Shown: one piece after another, positions 33,600 to 47,300 of the stretch
How positions within the stretch are numbered: position 1 is the stretch's first letter
Layout: each line of letters begins with the position of its first letter
From: Isoetes taiwanensis
Taxonomy: Eukaryota; Streptophyta; Lycopodiopsida; Isoetales; Isoetaceae
Assembly (NCBI GenBank): GCA_021234155.1
Contig: JAJEKV010000075.1
Coordinates: 5,902,908-5,966,907, forward strand
Direction of reading: 5' to 3'
Length of the DNA stretch: 64,000 bases
Notes under the pieces: generated by a model
Told to the model about the DNA's origin: nothing
The model's input: the letters and a program-made list of their open reading frames with translations, nothing else
Database searches by the model: none
Position numbers and translations under genes: made by a program

Positions 33600-34600
33600 T
33601 TTATTTAATAAAGCTTTGGCGTGATCTTTTTGGAAAAAGATCACTTCTAATAGTAAAATTACTTTGATTATCTTTTATAAAAGAAATATATATGTATCTT
33701 ATTTTGAAGTAAAGTGTGAATATATGACGTGCTCGTTTATTAAAGTACTTGCACTTGGGGTGATAAAGTATTTTAGATGCAAATAGGAAGGGGCAATTTG
33801 TCAACAAGTAAGAAAGCGTAACACCATGCGAAATTATTGTGTTCCATTTTTTTTACATATGTATTATTCGCTTGGTGTGATCCTTCTTGAAAAAAGATAT
33901 GCTCTTTGAAAAGAGCTAATAACTTTATGTGCTTGTGTTTAATTTTAATTTGACAATAAAAAAAAAGTGGATCACACCATGCGAATTTGGTGTGTTTCTC
34001 TTGAAAAAAGATATGCTCTTTGAAAAGAGCTAATAACTTATGTCCTTGAGGGTGATAAAGCATTTTAGATGCAAATAGGAATGGGTACTTATGTTTAATT
34101 TTAATTTGACAACAAATAAGAAAGTGGATCACACCATGCAAATTTAGTGCATCCCTTTTTTTTTCATATGTATTATTCGCTTTGTGTGATCCATCTTGAA
34201 AAAAAAAAAATAGCTCTCAAGTAAAATGAAAAAAAAAATGTCTTATTTAAAGTGTGAAGTGTTGGTTTATTAAGAAAGTGTTTGCTATTTGAAATAGGCT
34301 TAGAATTTCACATGCAAATGGGGTATTTGAGTTTATACTATATTTAATTTAACAACAAATAAGAAAGTAGTTTACACCATACAAATTTGCTATGTTCCAT
34401 CTTGATGTTATGTTATACAAAAAGAACATTATCTGTTTTAATGCAAAGTGTAAGTAAGAGACTATTTGCTTACATTAAGTTGTAAGTTCAATATTTGTGT
34501 TTCTATTTACTTTTCTACTGAAGGATCACACCATGCAAATTTCTTATATGCAATTATTTTTGCACATGAAGATTTCGCGTTGTATGATCCTCTTTAAACA
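33600..34600. repeat. AT-rich repeats with inverted GGATCACACC / GGTGTGATCC words
   Basis: About five diverged units contain GGATCACACCATGCAAATTT or close variants (near 33815, 33965, 34125, 34365 and 34523). They alternate with the inverse word near 33876 and 34179. Two neighbouring copies share AAAAAAGATATGCTCTTTGA followed by a GAGCTAATAAC stretch (33894 and 34005). The region is non-coding and may be satellite-like or a decayed foldback cluster. Confidence 0.6.
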
Positions 34601-35480
34601 AGGATGGTTTTGATGTTCAATGTTCATAAGTTTTATGAATGTTTAATTTCACACATCATATTTTCTTAGAAAATGGTCATCAAATGGATAATAAGTCAAA
34701 GAGTTCTTCTACTACTTAAAGAGTTTCTAAGACTCATTTTTGCTATATAGCAATGAATTTTTAAAGGAATTTATTGTGAAAATTAGTCAAAGGCTTCTTG
34801 TATTAGAGCTATCTAGATACAAACACCATAACTTTTGTACTTCATGAATCTTCACACATTTCCCCTTCTTTATTAGCATTTTCGCGGACGTTTTCTCTTC
34901 TTTAAAGGGGTACTTCTTGATCGATGTTATTCCAGTGATCTCCTCCCCTTCAACACAATAAGTTATTTTGGCATAGCTATTAATCATATCTCCATTCTGT
35001 CATATATCTAAGAGGGTTAGTGGCTATTTTTCCTCCACCCTTTTTAGTGCTTCTATGAAAAAAGCTACCTCGGCTGCTTGTGGGATTTCTCCATGCCTTG
35101 TTCACTCTATAATTGTTCCATTTCTAAAAAAACCAAGTGCATGCGACCTAGGAGGTGGATGCACCCAAGGGCTTCCACAAACCTCTTCACATCTTGTTCT
35201 TTGATATGTATTCGTTGTATGTATGGTAACAAGTCTGATAGATCATCTCAAGCTTGTTTCTTTCTCAATGAGGAATGGACATCATCAGCGTCCTCCCTTC
35301 AACATCAACCATCACTTTTCTATATTCAAATTCCTTTGCCTTGTGAATGTCAGTAAGCCATCATCATTAGCCGCGATGGTTTAATGCCATAAATATTTTT
35401 TATTTGTTTTTAATATGTGAAAGTGGGACAATAAATGCATGCTCTCTCGAAACCCGTGAAAAACTATAATTATGAAGGGT
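34601..35480. other. No gene seen
   Basis: AT-rich sequence. Short frames show no domains. Confidence 0.3.
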
Positions 35481-35487
35481 AATCTAC

Positions 35488-37290
35488 ATGGCATTGGGGA
35501 GGAGAATAAGAAATCTGGCATGGAATGGCTCTTACAAAGCCATTTTGAGATCCCAAATCCGCCCTAATGGAAATCCTTTCGTAGTTGAGAGAGGGTTGAG
35601 ACAGGGTGATAGGTGCATGAAGTCCTTTTCCTCATCCGCTCTACTGCGCCATCAAAATTCTTACTCTTACCTCTATTTGCATGGAGAATGAGGGCTATGT
35701 CTCTGCCCCTAAACAAGTAAATCAATTCTTGGTCTTGCATTTTACATCATTCTTTCAGAGAAAAACACTTCCCTTTCAGAAAGAGGCAATGGACATTGTA
35801 CTCCCAAAAGTGAAGCCTATCATCTCTCCTGCGCAATGGCAGGAACTCGAGGCTCCTCTCACAGATGAAGCAGATCTAGAGTCTGCAGTATCTCTGATGG
35901 CCAAGGATAAGTGCTCACGTATAGACGGTATACACATTGATTTCATTCATTCTTGTTGGGAGTGGAGGCCTGACCTTGTGTGGCAAACTTACCAAAATCT
36001 ATTAGAGTCTCATCAGTTGGTAGGTCTCATTACCATGACTCCTAAGGTTAAGGAATCTACTTAATTTCTCATTGGAGGCCTATTACTCGCTACCAGTAGT
36101 GTACAAGATCATAGTGAGGGCATATGCAAAAAAAGTTGAAGAAAATGTTGGCGCTCTCAATCAGTGAAGAACAAACTGGATTCTTGTCTGGCAGACATAT
36201 CTTGGATAATGTTGTTGCAGCATATGAGGGTATGTATTAGGCAAGGAAAATTGGTCAGAGAGTGGTATACCTTGCAAAAGCTTATGATAGTATTTCATGG
36301 CTATTCCTTTGTCGTATCATGGATAGGCTAGATTTCGGTCCCTCCTCCTCCATTGTTTGGAAACTATTGAGGTCTATTAAAGAAGCGATGCTTTTTCAAG
36401 GGCATCCATCACAGTTTTTCATAGTGGAAAGGGGCATTAGGCAGGGTTGTCCACTGGCTCTATTTCTCTTCACGATTGTAGCAAAGGGGCTTTCGCAGCT
36501 GCTCCGTAGAGCATTGGACGATGATCTTATTATTGGTTTGGGCATGGCTGATGGTTCCCAAATAAATTGCAACCATTATGTTGATGATACGTTTCTTTTG
36601 GTGGAGGCTAATGAAGGGAATTTTGGCGCAATAAGCAATTTTTGGACTTATTTTCCGTGCCTCAGATTGCCTGTTGAACTGAAAAAAGTATAGTGCAATT
36701 TGGGCACTAATGGTCTGGCCCCAAGTTGTTTATCTCAATATCCTTGGAAACTTATTCCCCTAAGAACTGCTGCCAATTTGCTTGGAGTTCCTTTTGAAAT
36801 GGAGATTTCAATCGCTTAGTATGGGATCAGGTCATTCTTGGTCTTCAAAGGCGTTTGCTTTGATGGAGAAGTGCTTCTTTATCAATGGCTAAAAGAATAC
36901 AGGTAACTAAATCTGTTCTCAATAGTACACATGTCTATGTAGATTCAACGTCGCTAGCTCCTCCTCACAAATTTAAAGAGATCATTGCGCTAGTTCGGAA
37001 CTTTGTGTGGGGGACCAATGAGATAAGTGCATGGAGCAAATATATCCGCCCTAAAAAAGGATGTTGGCCTAGGTATGTCTAATCTCAAACTTCATGGTAA
37101 AATTCTTCTCTCCAAGTTCCTTTGATAGATCCTGTTGGGCGAGATTCGCAGTTGTGAAAGTTGCATGGAGCAAATACATCCGCTCCAAAAAAGGATGGTG
37201 GCCTAGATATGTGATCGTGGCCTAGATATGTTGATCTCAAACTTCATGGTAAAAATCTTCTTTCCAATTTCCTTTCACAAATCATGTTGG
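35488..37290 (+). pseudogene. LINE fragment with reverse-transcriptase domain
   Basis: A plus-strand LINE ORF2 remnant unlike the two minus-strand LINEs. It shows AKDKCSRIDGIHIDFI (36-kb start of the RT domain), SEEQTGFLSGRHILDNV near 36165, LAKAYDSISWLFL near 36270, VERGIRQGCPLALFLFTI near 36425 and HYVDDTFLLVEANEG near 36575. An early piece at 35560-35615 (VERGLRQGD) duplicates an RT motif out of order, so the locus is rearranged. Many stops and frameshifts are present. A diverged direct duplication of about 135 bp (37030-37130 and 37163-37275) lies at the 3' end. No endonuclease or tail was recognised. Confidence 0.75.
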
Positions 37291-38302
37291 GCTTGGTACC
37301 ATCATGTGGAATGCGCTTACTTGTTCGATTTCTACAGCACTGTGTTGTTTTTGGCAAACCTACAATAAAACCCCAGTTGCCATAGATTCTCTTCTATCCC
37401 CTCAAGCCATTCCCGCATGCATCGCCCTTTCTGAAAGGTTGTTGAACGCCTGGCAAACTTTCAAGCCTTTGGTGGCCATTGACCCTCTGCATTGCATGCA
37501 AACCTCCCTTGCATCCTTCGTCTCTTTGGGCACTAACGGTGCAAGACGAGCATTTGCATCGCATGTGAAACTCCATTTGAAATAAAGACATCAATCCCAA
37601 CACTTAGTGCTCCTCTGGCCGATTATTCATTGCTCAATTGAAGTGAATGCGAATATACATTCATTTAGGCCATAAGTCGACCCATTGTGCCCTATCTACA
37701 AATTGTTGCTTGAGACTATCGAACATTGCTTTGGCTTGTGTGACGATGTTCATACACATGGGCATGGATTTAGGCTCGTTTTCAATCCATCTACAATCAA
37801 GAAATTCTCCTTGGTTCACTCCCTGGCAGTTGGCAAAGACTTAAAAGGAACTAGTGTTCCATATTACGCTATTATGCGTGCATTGTCCTGTTGGACCATT
37901 TGAAAAGGGCGATGTTTCCCCTGCCCCGGATCACATACCTCGAGAGATTAAAGATAAATTATATGATTAATATTTGGTATCCATAACGATGATAAAGATG
38001 AGACCATCTTATCTAATTGTTCTTTGAAGTGCTGTAACATTTGAGTTTTTAATATAAGTCATACGTCCTTCAAAAGAAAAGGGAGAAAAAAGGAGATGGA
38101 AAAAATAATCCTCGGATCCAATGACCCTCACACCATACCATTCCCCCACTCCAAACTTCTTAGGGAAAGCTTGTCTTTCTTTCCCCACATTGGAATTAAT
38201 GGAGATTTGGTTGCCCGAGTGATGGAAAGCAATTAGGGAAGCTCAAGATCTCTTTGCCTACAGGAATACCGTTGGAACTTTTATGCAGTCTGTAATTCTC
38301 TA
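37291..38302. other. No gene seen
   Basis: Intergenic between LINE debris and the MOM1-like gene. A 93-codon plus-strand frame at 37304-37585 has no recognised domain and is probably chance or LINE tail sequence. Confidence 0.3.
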
Positions 38303-38308
38303 TTTATT
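38303..38308 (-). terminator. Candidate poly(A) signal of the MOM1-like gene
   Basis: AATAAA on the minus strand, about 70 nt downstream of the stop codon at 38378-38380. Confidence 0.4.
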
Positions 38309-38377
38309 TACAGTATGATACATATACTGGAGAACCATTCGTAGTGGTTCTTTCTTCCTAAAAATCTATATTCCATG

Positions 38378-41300
38378 TCAATCATCATCTGACAAACATA
38401 TAAGCTCGGGATCTAAAGCAGGCCAAGTAGTTCCCAAACCATTGTCTATTTCCAATTGACCAATTTCACACCGTCCAAAAATCTCTGCATGCCCATCAAC
38501 TGCAGGTAGGTTAGCAGATGCAGTACTTGGACTGCTCGCAGTCATCACTGATGCTGTATACACTGGAGCTCCAACCAATGTTCTGGTTATTATTGGAACA
38601 CTTGCTCCTGTGGATATGCACATTGGTATTGCAGTGCAGCCTGGAGGACTAAGCTCCAAATCTTGCAGAGCAGAGCTTGCTGGGGTGTTATATGCATTGA
38701 ACTCTGATAATTGATTTGCTCCTATCATATCACCATTTTCAACCTGTCGAGATAGTGCATTATAGGCCAATGGACTAGCAGGAACAAACATTTCTTGACG
38801 ACCCAACATTGGAGTTGCAGTACTCCATGAAAGCTCGGCATTGCTCAGGGTTGTATGTTCAACAACCCTACCATTATGTGCAAGTACTGGTATATGGTTA
38901 GGTACAGCTGCCAAACCTGTACCCAAACCTGCTGTCCTAACACCATTTGTAACTTCAACTGCAACTCCTACACAAACAAAAAAGCAATTAATACAAGTAA
39001 GGAGACCCTCTGTTCCAAGACAATGATAATCTAGCACGCACACCTCTTGCTGCTGCAGCAGCAAATGCATCCTTGGCTCTTAGCGCATCTGCAAGGCGCC
39101 GATTATTTTCAACCTTTGTGATGCTCCATTGAAGGCACTCGTATCTTTTACCAAAGTGATGCTTTTCTTCTTGCAAACGTGCCTCATATTTTTTCTTCAA
39201 GGCGCTTACTTCAACTTCATAGTCTTGTTTGATCTGGGCATTCTGTAGACAGAAATGGACACAGTTTAAGCTGCCAATCTGTACATTTATAGACAATCCT
39301 TAAAGGGAATATAATTAATAGCTAGACAAGTGGCAACTAAACCTGATCTTCAAATGCTTTCCTCAGTTTTTCCTGTTCCTTCTTAAGCCTCATCTCCTCA
39401 TTCCGAAGTGGATCCAGTGATGGTGAAATTGCAAAAACAGGAACACCGTTCAGTATTCGAGGTAGATGGGAATGGCCAGACACAGCTACTAATGCCGGAG
39501 ATGCTGAGACGTTTAACAAATCAGAATCATTTCTTTCCACAGATACTAATGCCGGAGCTGCTGACACGTTTAACAAACCAGAGTCATTTCTTTCCACAAA
39601 CATCTGAGAGCAGGGTGCAGTAGCTGGGATATACTGCTCCAAATGATTATGATCCATTTGAATAAATCCTGCAACTTGTTCAGATACCGTTTCTTGCTGT
39701 CCAAGAGGGGATATTGGATGTAGTGGATCATGCAAAAATACCGATGAAGTGGATTCTAACTGCGCTGTGGCTACAGTTTGTCCTAATAATGAACCATTGC
39801 CAAGTTCTGGGACAACATTATACTCAGAATGATCTGCTGTACCAGCTGCCAGAAATCCATTAGGAACTTGATGTTTATTTTGTAATCTAGAATCAAAGTT
39901 TTTTAAATCGTGCAAAAATTTCTCATGCTCTTTGTCTATCTCATGTTGGTATAACAAAGCTCGTCCCATGACCTCACCATGCGGTACTTGTCCCTCATTT
40001 GTCTCTTGAAATAGCCTATTAAAACACCTGTTTAATCTTTCACGGACATCTTTCTGTTCATTCTTGAGTTTAGTTTCCCATTCTTTGATAATCATTTCCA
40101 GGGCTCTATTCTGGACCCTGTTGCATTCCCTATTTCTTGCCTCGCTTGCCTTCTGCTGGGATATTAAAAGTTGTTGCTTCTGGCTATCAATCAATCTCTT
40201 CATGCTTGTCCTCTGATACTTTCTTAACTCCTCTATCACACTTGCTAGCCTTTGAGTAGGTACTTCCCTAAACTTTTGCGCTTGTGTTTCATTAGACACC
40301 GCTTGACTAGAAACTTCATTTTGCAATAATAGCCCACCTGTTTGAGCATTTGATATGGCTTGACTAGAAGCTTCATTTTGCAATAATGATCCACCTGGTG
40401 CAGGTTGCCCATGTTGTGAGCCCAATGTTGAAGGCGTGCTTTTAATCTGTTCACTGAGTTTGGTGAAGATCACTTTCACTTTCCGCTCATCCAGGTTACT
40501 ATTCAATACAGTATTTGAAACATCAAGTGTTCTACCCACATCTATAGCAAAACCAAGTTCTTCTGCAGCAATCCAGCACTGCCCATAGGAAAATTCAAAC
40601 ATTAGAAACAAGTAAATATGAACTAGAAAAATGAACTGGAAAATGAAAAGCTATAATCTACAACAGGCTGGCACTGTTATAAATATTGTAAGTAGATGGC
40701 TTGGAGCTAGCATTAGAAGTAATATTCAAGAAGTTAAGGTCTGCAAAAACACCATTAGATCTATCAGAAAACAGAAATAGGAAACACAGAGGAACGTTAT
40801 AGGATACAAATAAATTGACCAATGTTTATGATCAAACGAGGGGAAAAAGGGGATTTATGCAATGAGGTGAATTGAAGGCCAACATTACATACCAGAGAAA
40901 TCTCCACTGCATGAAGAAGAGAGGGGTGATCTTTCAGTTGCAAATTATTTAACACATATAACAGTAGTTCATTTGCCCTGGAAGATACACTCTCCTGAAA
41001 AGCAACCCATCACCATGCCTTAAAAAACGAAATTGATTAAAACTAACAACCGTAAATAACAAATGTAAACATACATGCAGGTTTAGTGCAACAGACAGCG
41101 ATGCCATCTCCAGCATCATGCTCTCATAGAGATGCTTTTGTTGTCTCAATTGTGGATTCAGATGCTTCTCAACATATCCTTCATGATTGTAAGCTCCAGA
41201 TCTCAAATTAGAGTTTGGCTCCAAATTTCCTATAGGCTCAGCGCTTTGCGGAAGGTCTGCTGCATTTGATCGCTGCCCCTCTGCATAAAGTATGAGAACA

Positions 41301-44300
41301 CAAATATGCACCTCTAAACACTCTGTTCAACAAAGAAACATTAAAATGGAACTTTACCTTTATTAATTGATGAAATGTCTACTGAAGAAATTTCCACCAG
41401 CCTTCCACTTGGCATACATCCACTCTCAACCTGCATTGCCGAGGCTTCAATCTCATCATCCTGTTTTCTCCTCTTTTTTCTCCTCCCATCTTCTAGAACT
41501 AGAGCAAATGCATCACCCAAGGCAGCATCATGCTGCATGTCACTTTGTTCATTATACTGCACTCTTTTCCTTGCGCGCTGCCTTTTACCATGGGTACCAA
41601 GTTCCCGTTTTTCAGACCACTCTGAATATCTTTCTTGCAATAAATGTTTCCAAAACTCTTTGGCATTTATATCTTCATTAAAAGCCTCTGTGAATGTGCC
41701 ATACAGTGATCTAGTAGTGTTTTCATGACTTCCAGACATGTCCTTAGTGGAGAAAATAGCTTGAAGCATTGGATCACCAAGACTTGATATGTCATTATCA
41801 GGGGAAAAACTTAACACAGCTCTGATCTTTGGTGGGTCCCAACAGATCATAGAATTGCCATCAAAGCTAGGGCAGTTGATGACTAATGACTGCTTACTGA
41901 TATCTATGTTTGTGTCCGAGGGCCCAATTTCCTGGTCATAAACCTTATTTAGCTCTAACAAGCAATTGGCATGCCACCTAAGGACTTGCTGACAAAGTTT
42001 CGTTTGGTTTTTCATGTTGGTGTTGGGATCCAAAACCAGATTATCCTTTGACGCAATGAGTATCCCCTCTTCAATGGAAAAATGACTATACAGTCTATAG
42101 ATTGGTAAAGGTTTTGACTGATTATTCAGACAAAGCTTTTTTAAATAAGATATATCCTTTGATGGATCCCAATCACTAGAAAATATAATGATTGCATCAA
42201 GGGCTGTTAGCCTGTAGCTCACGTTATTAACCTTTCTGTCAAGCAAGAGAACAAATCGATCGGAATCCTTAGCGTTAAACCTTTGGAAGGCAGCTTGTCT
42301 CTTTGACATGCTAAGTCCACTTTCAACACGTTCAAAAGAGTCAACACCAAACCGCTGTCTTAAATAGTCTTCAAATATATCCATCAAAGAAATTTCTTTT
42401 GTCACCCGGCGCATAACTGGCTGCATGATAGATACAATGTTCATTTAGTGGAGGAGAGAAGAAGAAATGCAGATGACAGCACCGACAAAAAAGATTCAAT
42501 ATTCAAAGACGTCCAGATACAAAATACATTTTCTCCAAGGCCATAATTAGAAACTTTATCCATCCTAAAGACCACACACGTCAACTCCTACATAGACTCT
42601 ACTTTTATACTATGTACATTATGTGCATGATACATTTGCACCATTAACTAACATGCTAACAAATCCTCCCCTTAATGTGCAAATGCCGTCACTCCATGAT
42701 GAGACCACTCCAAGACGTTGCCTGAGATCCTCAAACTTTGTCCTGGAAAGTCCTTTTGTCAAATTATCAGCCACTTGGTAATCTGTTCTGCAATGAACTA
42801 GATCAGCAATACCATTTGATACCATTTTCAACTGCTTCCCTTATAAAATGATAATGAGTAGCAATGTGTTTTGCTCTGCTGTGAAAAAACTGGATTTTTA
42901 GTCAAGTAGATACTGCTCATGTTATCATAGTAGATTTTTACTGATTCTTGTTGACCAAATCCCAAGTTTGCTAGCAGCTTACCTAGCCACATGACTTCAC
43001 AAGCTGCTGCAGAACAAGTCTTATATTCAGCCTCCGTTGAGCTTATAGACACCGTATCCCTTTTTGCTCAACCAACTTACCGCAGCTGATCCAAAATTGA
43101 ATACATAAGCTCCTACAGATCTCCTATCATGCACGCATCCTGCATGATCAGCATCACAATATCCCTGCAGCAAGAAGTTTGCTGAATTTCTCATAATTCA
43201 GCCCATAATTCGGTGTACCTTTAATGTACCTTAGAACTCGTTTGGCAGCCATCCAATGAGTTACTGTAGGCTTAGACATGAACCTACTCAACACTCCTAC
43301 AGCGTAAGAAATGTCAGGCCTCGTGATTGTCAAGTATATGAGAGATCCAACGAGCAGGCATGCCCAATGGCTTACATCCTTCCATATGAAATTCTTTAAA
43401 ATCTCATGTGCATATTTGCTTTGCGAAAGGAAGATCCCCACATCACGCTGCCATATCTTTATTCCAAGGAAATAATGCAAGAGTCCTAAGTCCGACATTT
43501 CAAACTCGCTTCCAAGCATTGCTTTCACTTCTGAAATTTTTTCAGCATAATTACCTGTGATTACGAGGTCGTCAACGTAAATGACGATTATTAAAAATGA
43601 CGATTATTAAAATTTCATCACCATTCAACCTCACATAAAAAGTGTGATCCGCGTCAGTTCTCCTAAATCCTTTATGCAGAAGAACATCATGGATCCTGCT
43701 GTACAAACCATACAAAGATTTTCTCAATTTACAAACAAAAGCTTCTTTACCTGGCACCTCGATGGTTGCTCCATGTAGACCTCCTCCTCGAGGTTGCCAT
43801 GTAAGAACACATATCTTTACATATGGCCAATTTTCATTTGCAGCTACGGCAATGATTGTTCTTACCGTTGCCATCTTCGTGAACGGGAGCAAATGTTTCT
43901 TCGTGGTCGATTCCTTTCCTTTGCAAGTAACCTTTTGCGACAAGCCTTGCTTTGTACTGATCTATGCTGCCATCAGCCTTACATTTTATTCTGTAGACCC
44001 ATTTTGAGGCTATTACGTGCTGATTTTGTGGTTTCATAAGAGCTTTGTACTCTTCATTCATTGCATTTAGCAGCCTCTTCAGAAGGAAGCAAAGTATTCA
44101 AAATTTTCGTCATAAGAGCAAAGTTACAATGCTCTTGTTCTTCCTGTCTCGTCTTGCTCCGCGTGAAAGGTGGAGAATACCACGAACGAACTGAAAACCT
44201 TAAATTAGACTTTGCTTCCTGATTTTGACCATCCGTACCACTACTTGTACTTCGCTGATCAGCAGATTTGTTACAATACCAAAACTCTTCACTTGTTTCA

Positions 44301-47300
44301 TCTTTGAATGTAACAACTTTGCTTTTATCAATTTGATCCACCTGTGGTGTTTGCGGCTGATCCCGGCTGATCCGGAAGACTGTCAAGAACATCCTCGAAA
44401 ATTGGAAAAGATCCTCCCCTTGATCCATGGCTGATAAAACAGCGGAGCAGATAATCAAGTGCAATTATAGGTGCTCTATTATATATGCTTTATTGAATCT
44501 CTTTTTCCATTCTTCCATGTCTCTGTTGTGAGAGGCATCTTGGGAGATTTCTCCTTTATACAAGATTTTGAAGAGAACTGGGTCTTCGCTCAGCCATACC
44601 AGTTTGACTGTGAGAACAAGGTACAGTACAGCCAACTCTCTATGAATTCCATGATTCTGTTTTTGGACCCATGCAACTATAGCTTAACCAAGTTATGTTT
44701 TAAAATCTAGGAGGTTACGTTCTAAAATCTAGGAGGTTCTTAATTTATACCTTACTACATACAGATCACGCTCATTATTTTCTGGCTCGACCTTTCAAGG
44801 CTCGAGAATACAACATTAAGGTTTGTTTCTTTTCCTTAATGTTGCTGTATATTCATGTAACCTTCCTACATGTAATATAAACCACTGCCTTAACCTCCAA
44901 CAAAAAATAAAAATAAAAAACAGGCTCATTATTTACATACATTGTTGGTTCTTAACGCTTAGCTTTAATCCCCATTTGCTTCTCTATGAGTCATAAACTC
45001 TTTGAAACGAGAGAATACTTATTCTTGGTAGGCAAACAGAAAACCCATGTGTAACCAGAATAGTCATCAACAATAACAAAGAAATAATTGGCGCCACCCA
45101 ATGACTGAATCGGCATGTGCAATAAGAAGGATAACTTGATATTTTAGTAGCAAGAGAAAGATAGGGTACATGAAATGTTCTCAAAAGATCGAAGGCTTCA
45201 CAGTCCAAAGATTAAGATTGAAGAAAAGGTACGCCTTCAACCATGGAAAGATATTCTTCAGAAAGCCCATCAGCAAGATATGTGACAGCTTAAAAAAGTT
45301 TCTCAGCCTCAATTGCCTGCAGCATTCAAATGCCCTTGAAGTAAATCCCAACTGCCCAGGCTTTGCAACGTGAAAGGATTTCTTCTGGTCAATTACATTT
45401 TCTGATCCCCAAAAAACATATGCAATCCTTGGAGATCAAACTTTGGAACTGACAGAAGAAGTGTAAAGACTAGGTGAATAAGAAACATCTGGAATTTGTA
45501 TAGTACCATGAGATGTTAAGACAGTTTGAACAAGTCCATGGAACTTCAAAAAATGACAGCGTCATAATGGATTTGCATTTCATAGAGACGCCCTTCTTTT
45601 ATGAAATGCATTTATAGGAGTAGATACTTTAAAAATTGTACCATTTGTGCAAGCATTCCGTAACTCTTAACACCCCTGCGGAAACAGAACTCTAACTAGG
45701 AAGGAAAAACAATGCTGAAATCAATGCTGTAGTGAATAAACACGCAGCAACTCCTCCATCTTCCTAAATGGAGTACCAATGAGAGGTTTAGTCATTTCAC
45801 CTGCAAGCCGTTTAGCTGTCCCACAATACTGCAGATCAAGAACAGACAATTGCACTTTCTCGGACAAAACAGACCTTCAGATTGAAATGCTTTGTCTCTG
45901 GAAAATATTTGTAGTCTTTGACCAATGTTATAGCTCCTGAATTGTCTACAAATATTTTAGTTGTTGTAATAAGAAGCTGAAGATCTTGAAATAAGTGGAG
46001 CAGCCATATCATTTCTTGTGTTCCAGTACAAAGTGCTTTAAGCTCAGCTTCTGTTGTACTTAAACTTACTATACTCTGTTTTCTGGACACCCAAGTAATG
46101 AGACTAGAACCAAGGAATGAAACATACCCTGTAGTGGACTTTCTGAGCTCAGATCATTACCTGCAACATCTATGTAGAGAATGAGGGTTGGATCAACCTG
46201 CTTATACTGTACCAGACCTTTAGTGACAGTCCACTTCAAGTAGGCAAGAATTCGTTTGGCTGTTTTCTAATGAAATGAGTAGGAGCTTGCATAAACCTAC
46301 TGACCCTTCCAACAACAAACATGATAGCAAACATGATTGTGACATCACAAGGCTCACCACTGAATCTAAAACCAAATTTAAGAAAGAAAGAAAGAAAGAT
46401 TATATTAACGTCTACGGAAGACCGCTTGGGTCTATGAGACCATTTATATAGCAATCATGTGCATCTAGGGCTGCATTTGGAGCCTCCTAGAGATGTTACA
46501 TAGAAATGAAAAAAAGAAAACTAAACAATGAAATCATGAAGCTTTTGTCTTCTTGGTCACTTTCTTGGCCACTGGCTCAAAGTACGAAGTGACGTCAGAC
46601 TTGTTTTCTATTTGAAAGGACTGCTTATGTTTGTCCTTTACAGCCCCTTTTCTTCTTCTTGACACTTTCATGGATACCCCTCTTGAGACCAGATTAGGAG
46701 GTCCAGGAAGAGGACCTGACTTCCGTTTATTATCACTATTCCCTCCAACGAGAAAGATGTTAGAATAGTATAATGTGATTTATGTTGGACATGTTAAGTA
46801 ATTGTAACTTAACGCGTAACTTAATGTTGTACCCCATGGGACATTTTATATTAGCCCATGGGCCCCCACATTATCTTTTGCCCTATTCGCCACCCAACAT
46901 GAGGACGTGGCACATATATATGTACCATCTCATGAGTTAGTGTAATATACATAAGTTTCTTGCTCCTCCCTTGTTGCTTGCTGCGTCTCCTCTCTCCATA
47001 GTGTTTTGCTGTTCAGATCATCTTCTCCACTCAACATTTGGTATCAGAGCAATGTTGTCATCCTTGGATGCTTCATTCTGTGTAGGAGAGGAAGTATTTT
47101 GAGAAGCTTTTTCTGCCTTGTAAAAAACAGAGCAGATTTTAACCCTAACTTGTGTTTGAGCCTAGAGAGAAGCATTCTTCTGTTATAGAGAGTTGCATGC
47201 AGTGTTAATCAAGCTAAAGGAAGCCCTTGAGTGTAAAAATCTAAAAGATTTGTTGCAGCAGCTTGCATATTACCTTGCATGTCGAAGATAGAGTAGAAGT

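Noticed and set aside
33773-34141. 122-codon minus-strand frame
   Set aside because: Created by internal repeats in AT-rich non-coding DNA; the translated repeats mirror the DNA repeats.
37304-37585. 93-codon plus-strand frame
   Set aside because: No domain, no neighbour support, lies next to decayed LINE sequence.
41367-41728. Overlapping 104- and 117-codon plus-strand frames
   Set aside because: Antisense to the exon 42420-41358 of the MOM1-like gene.
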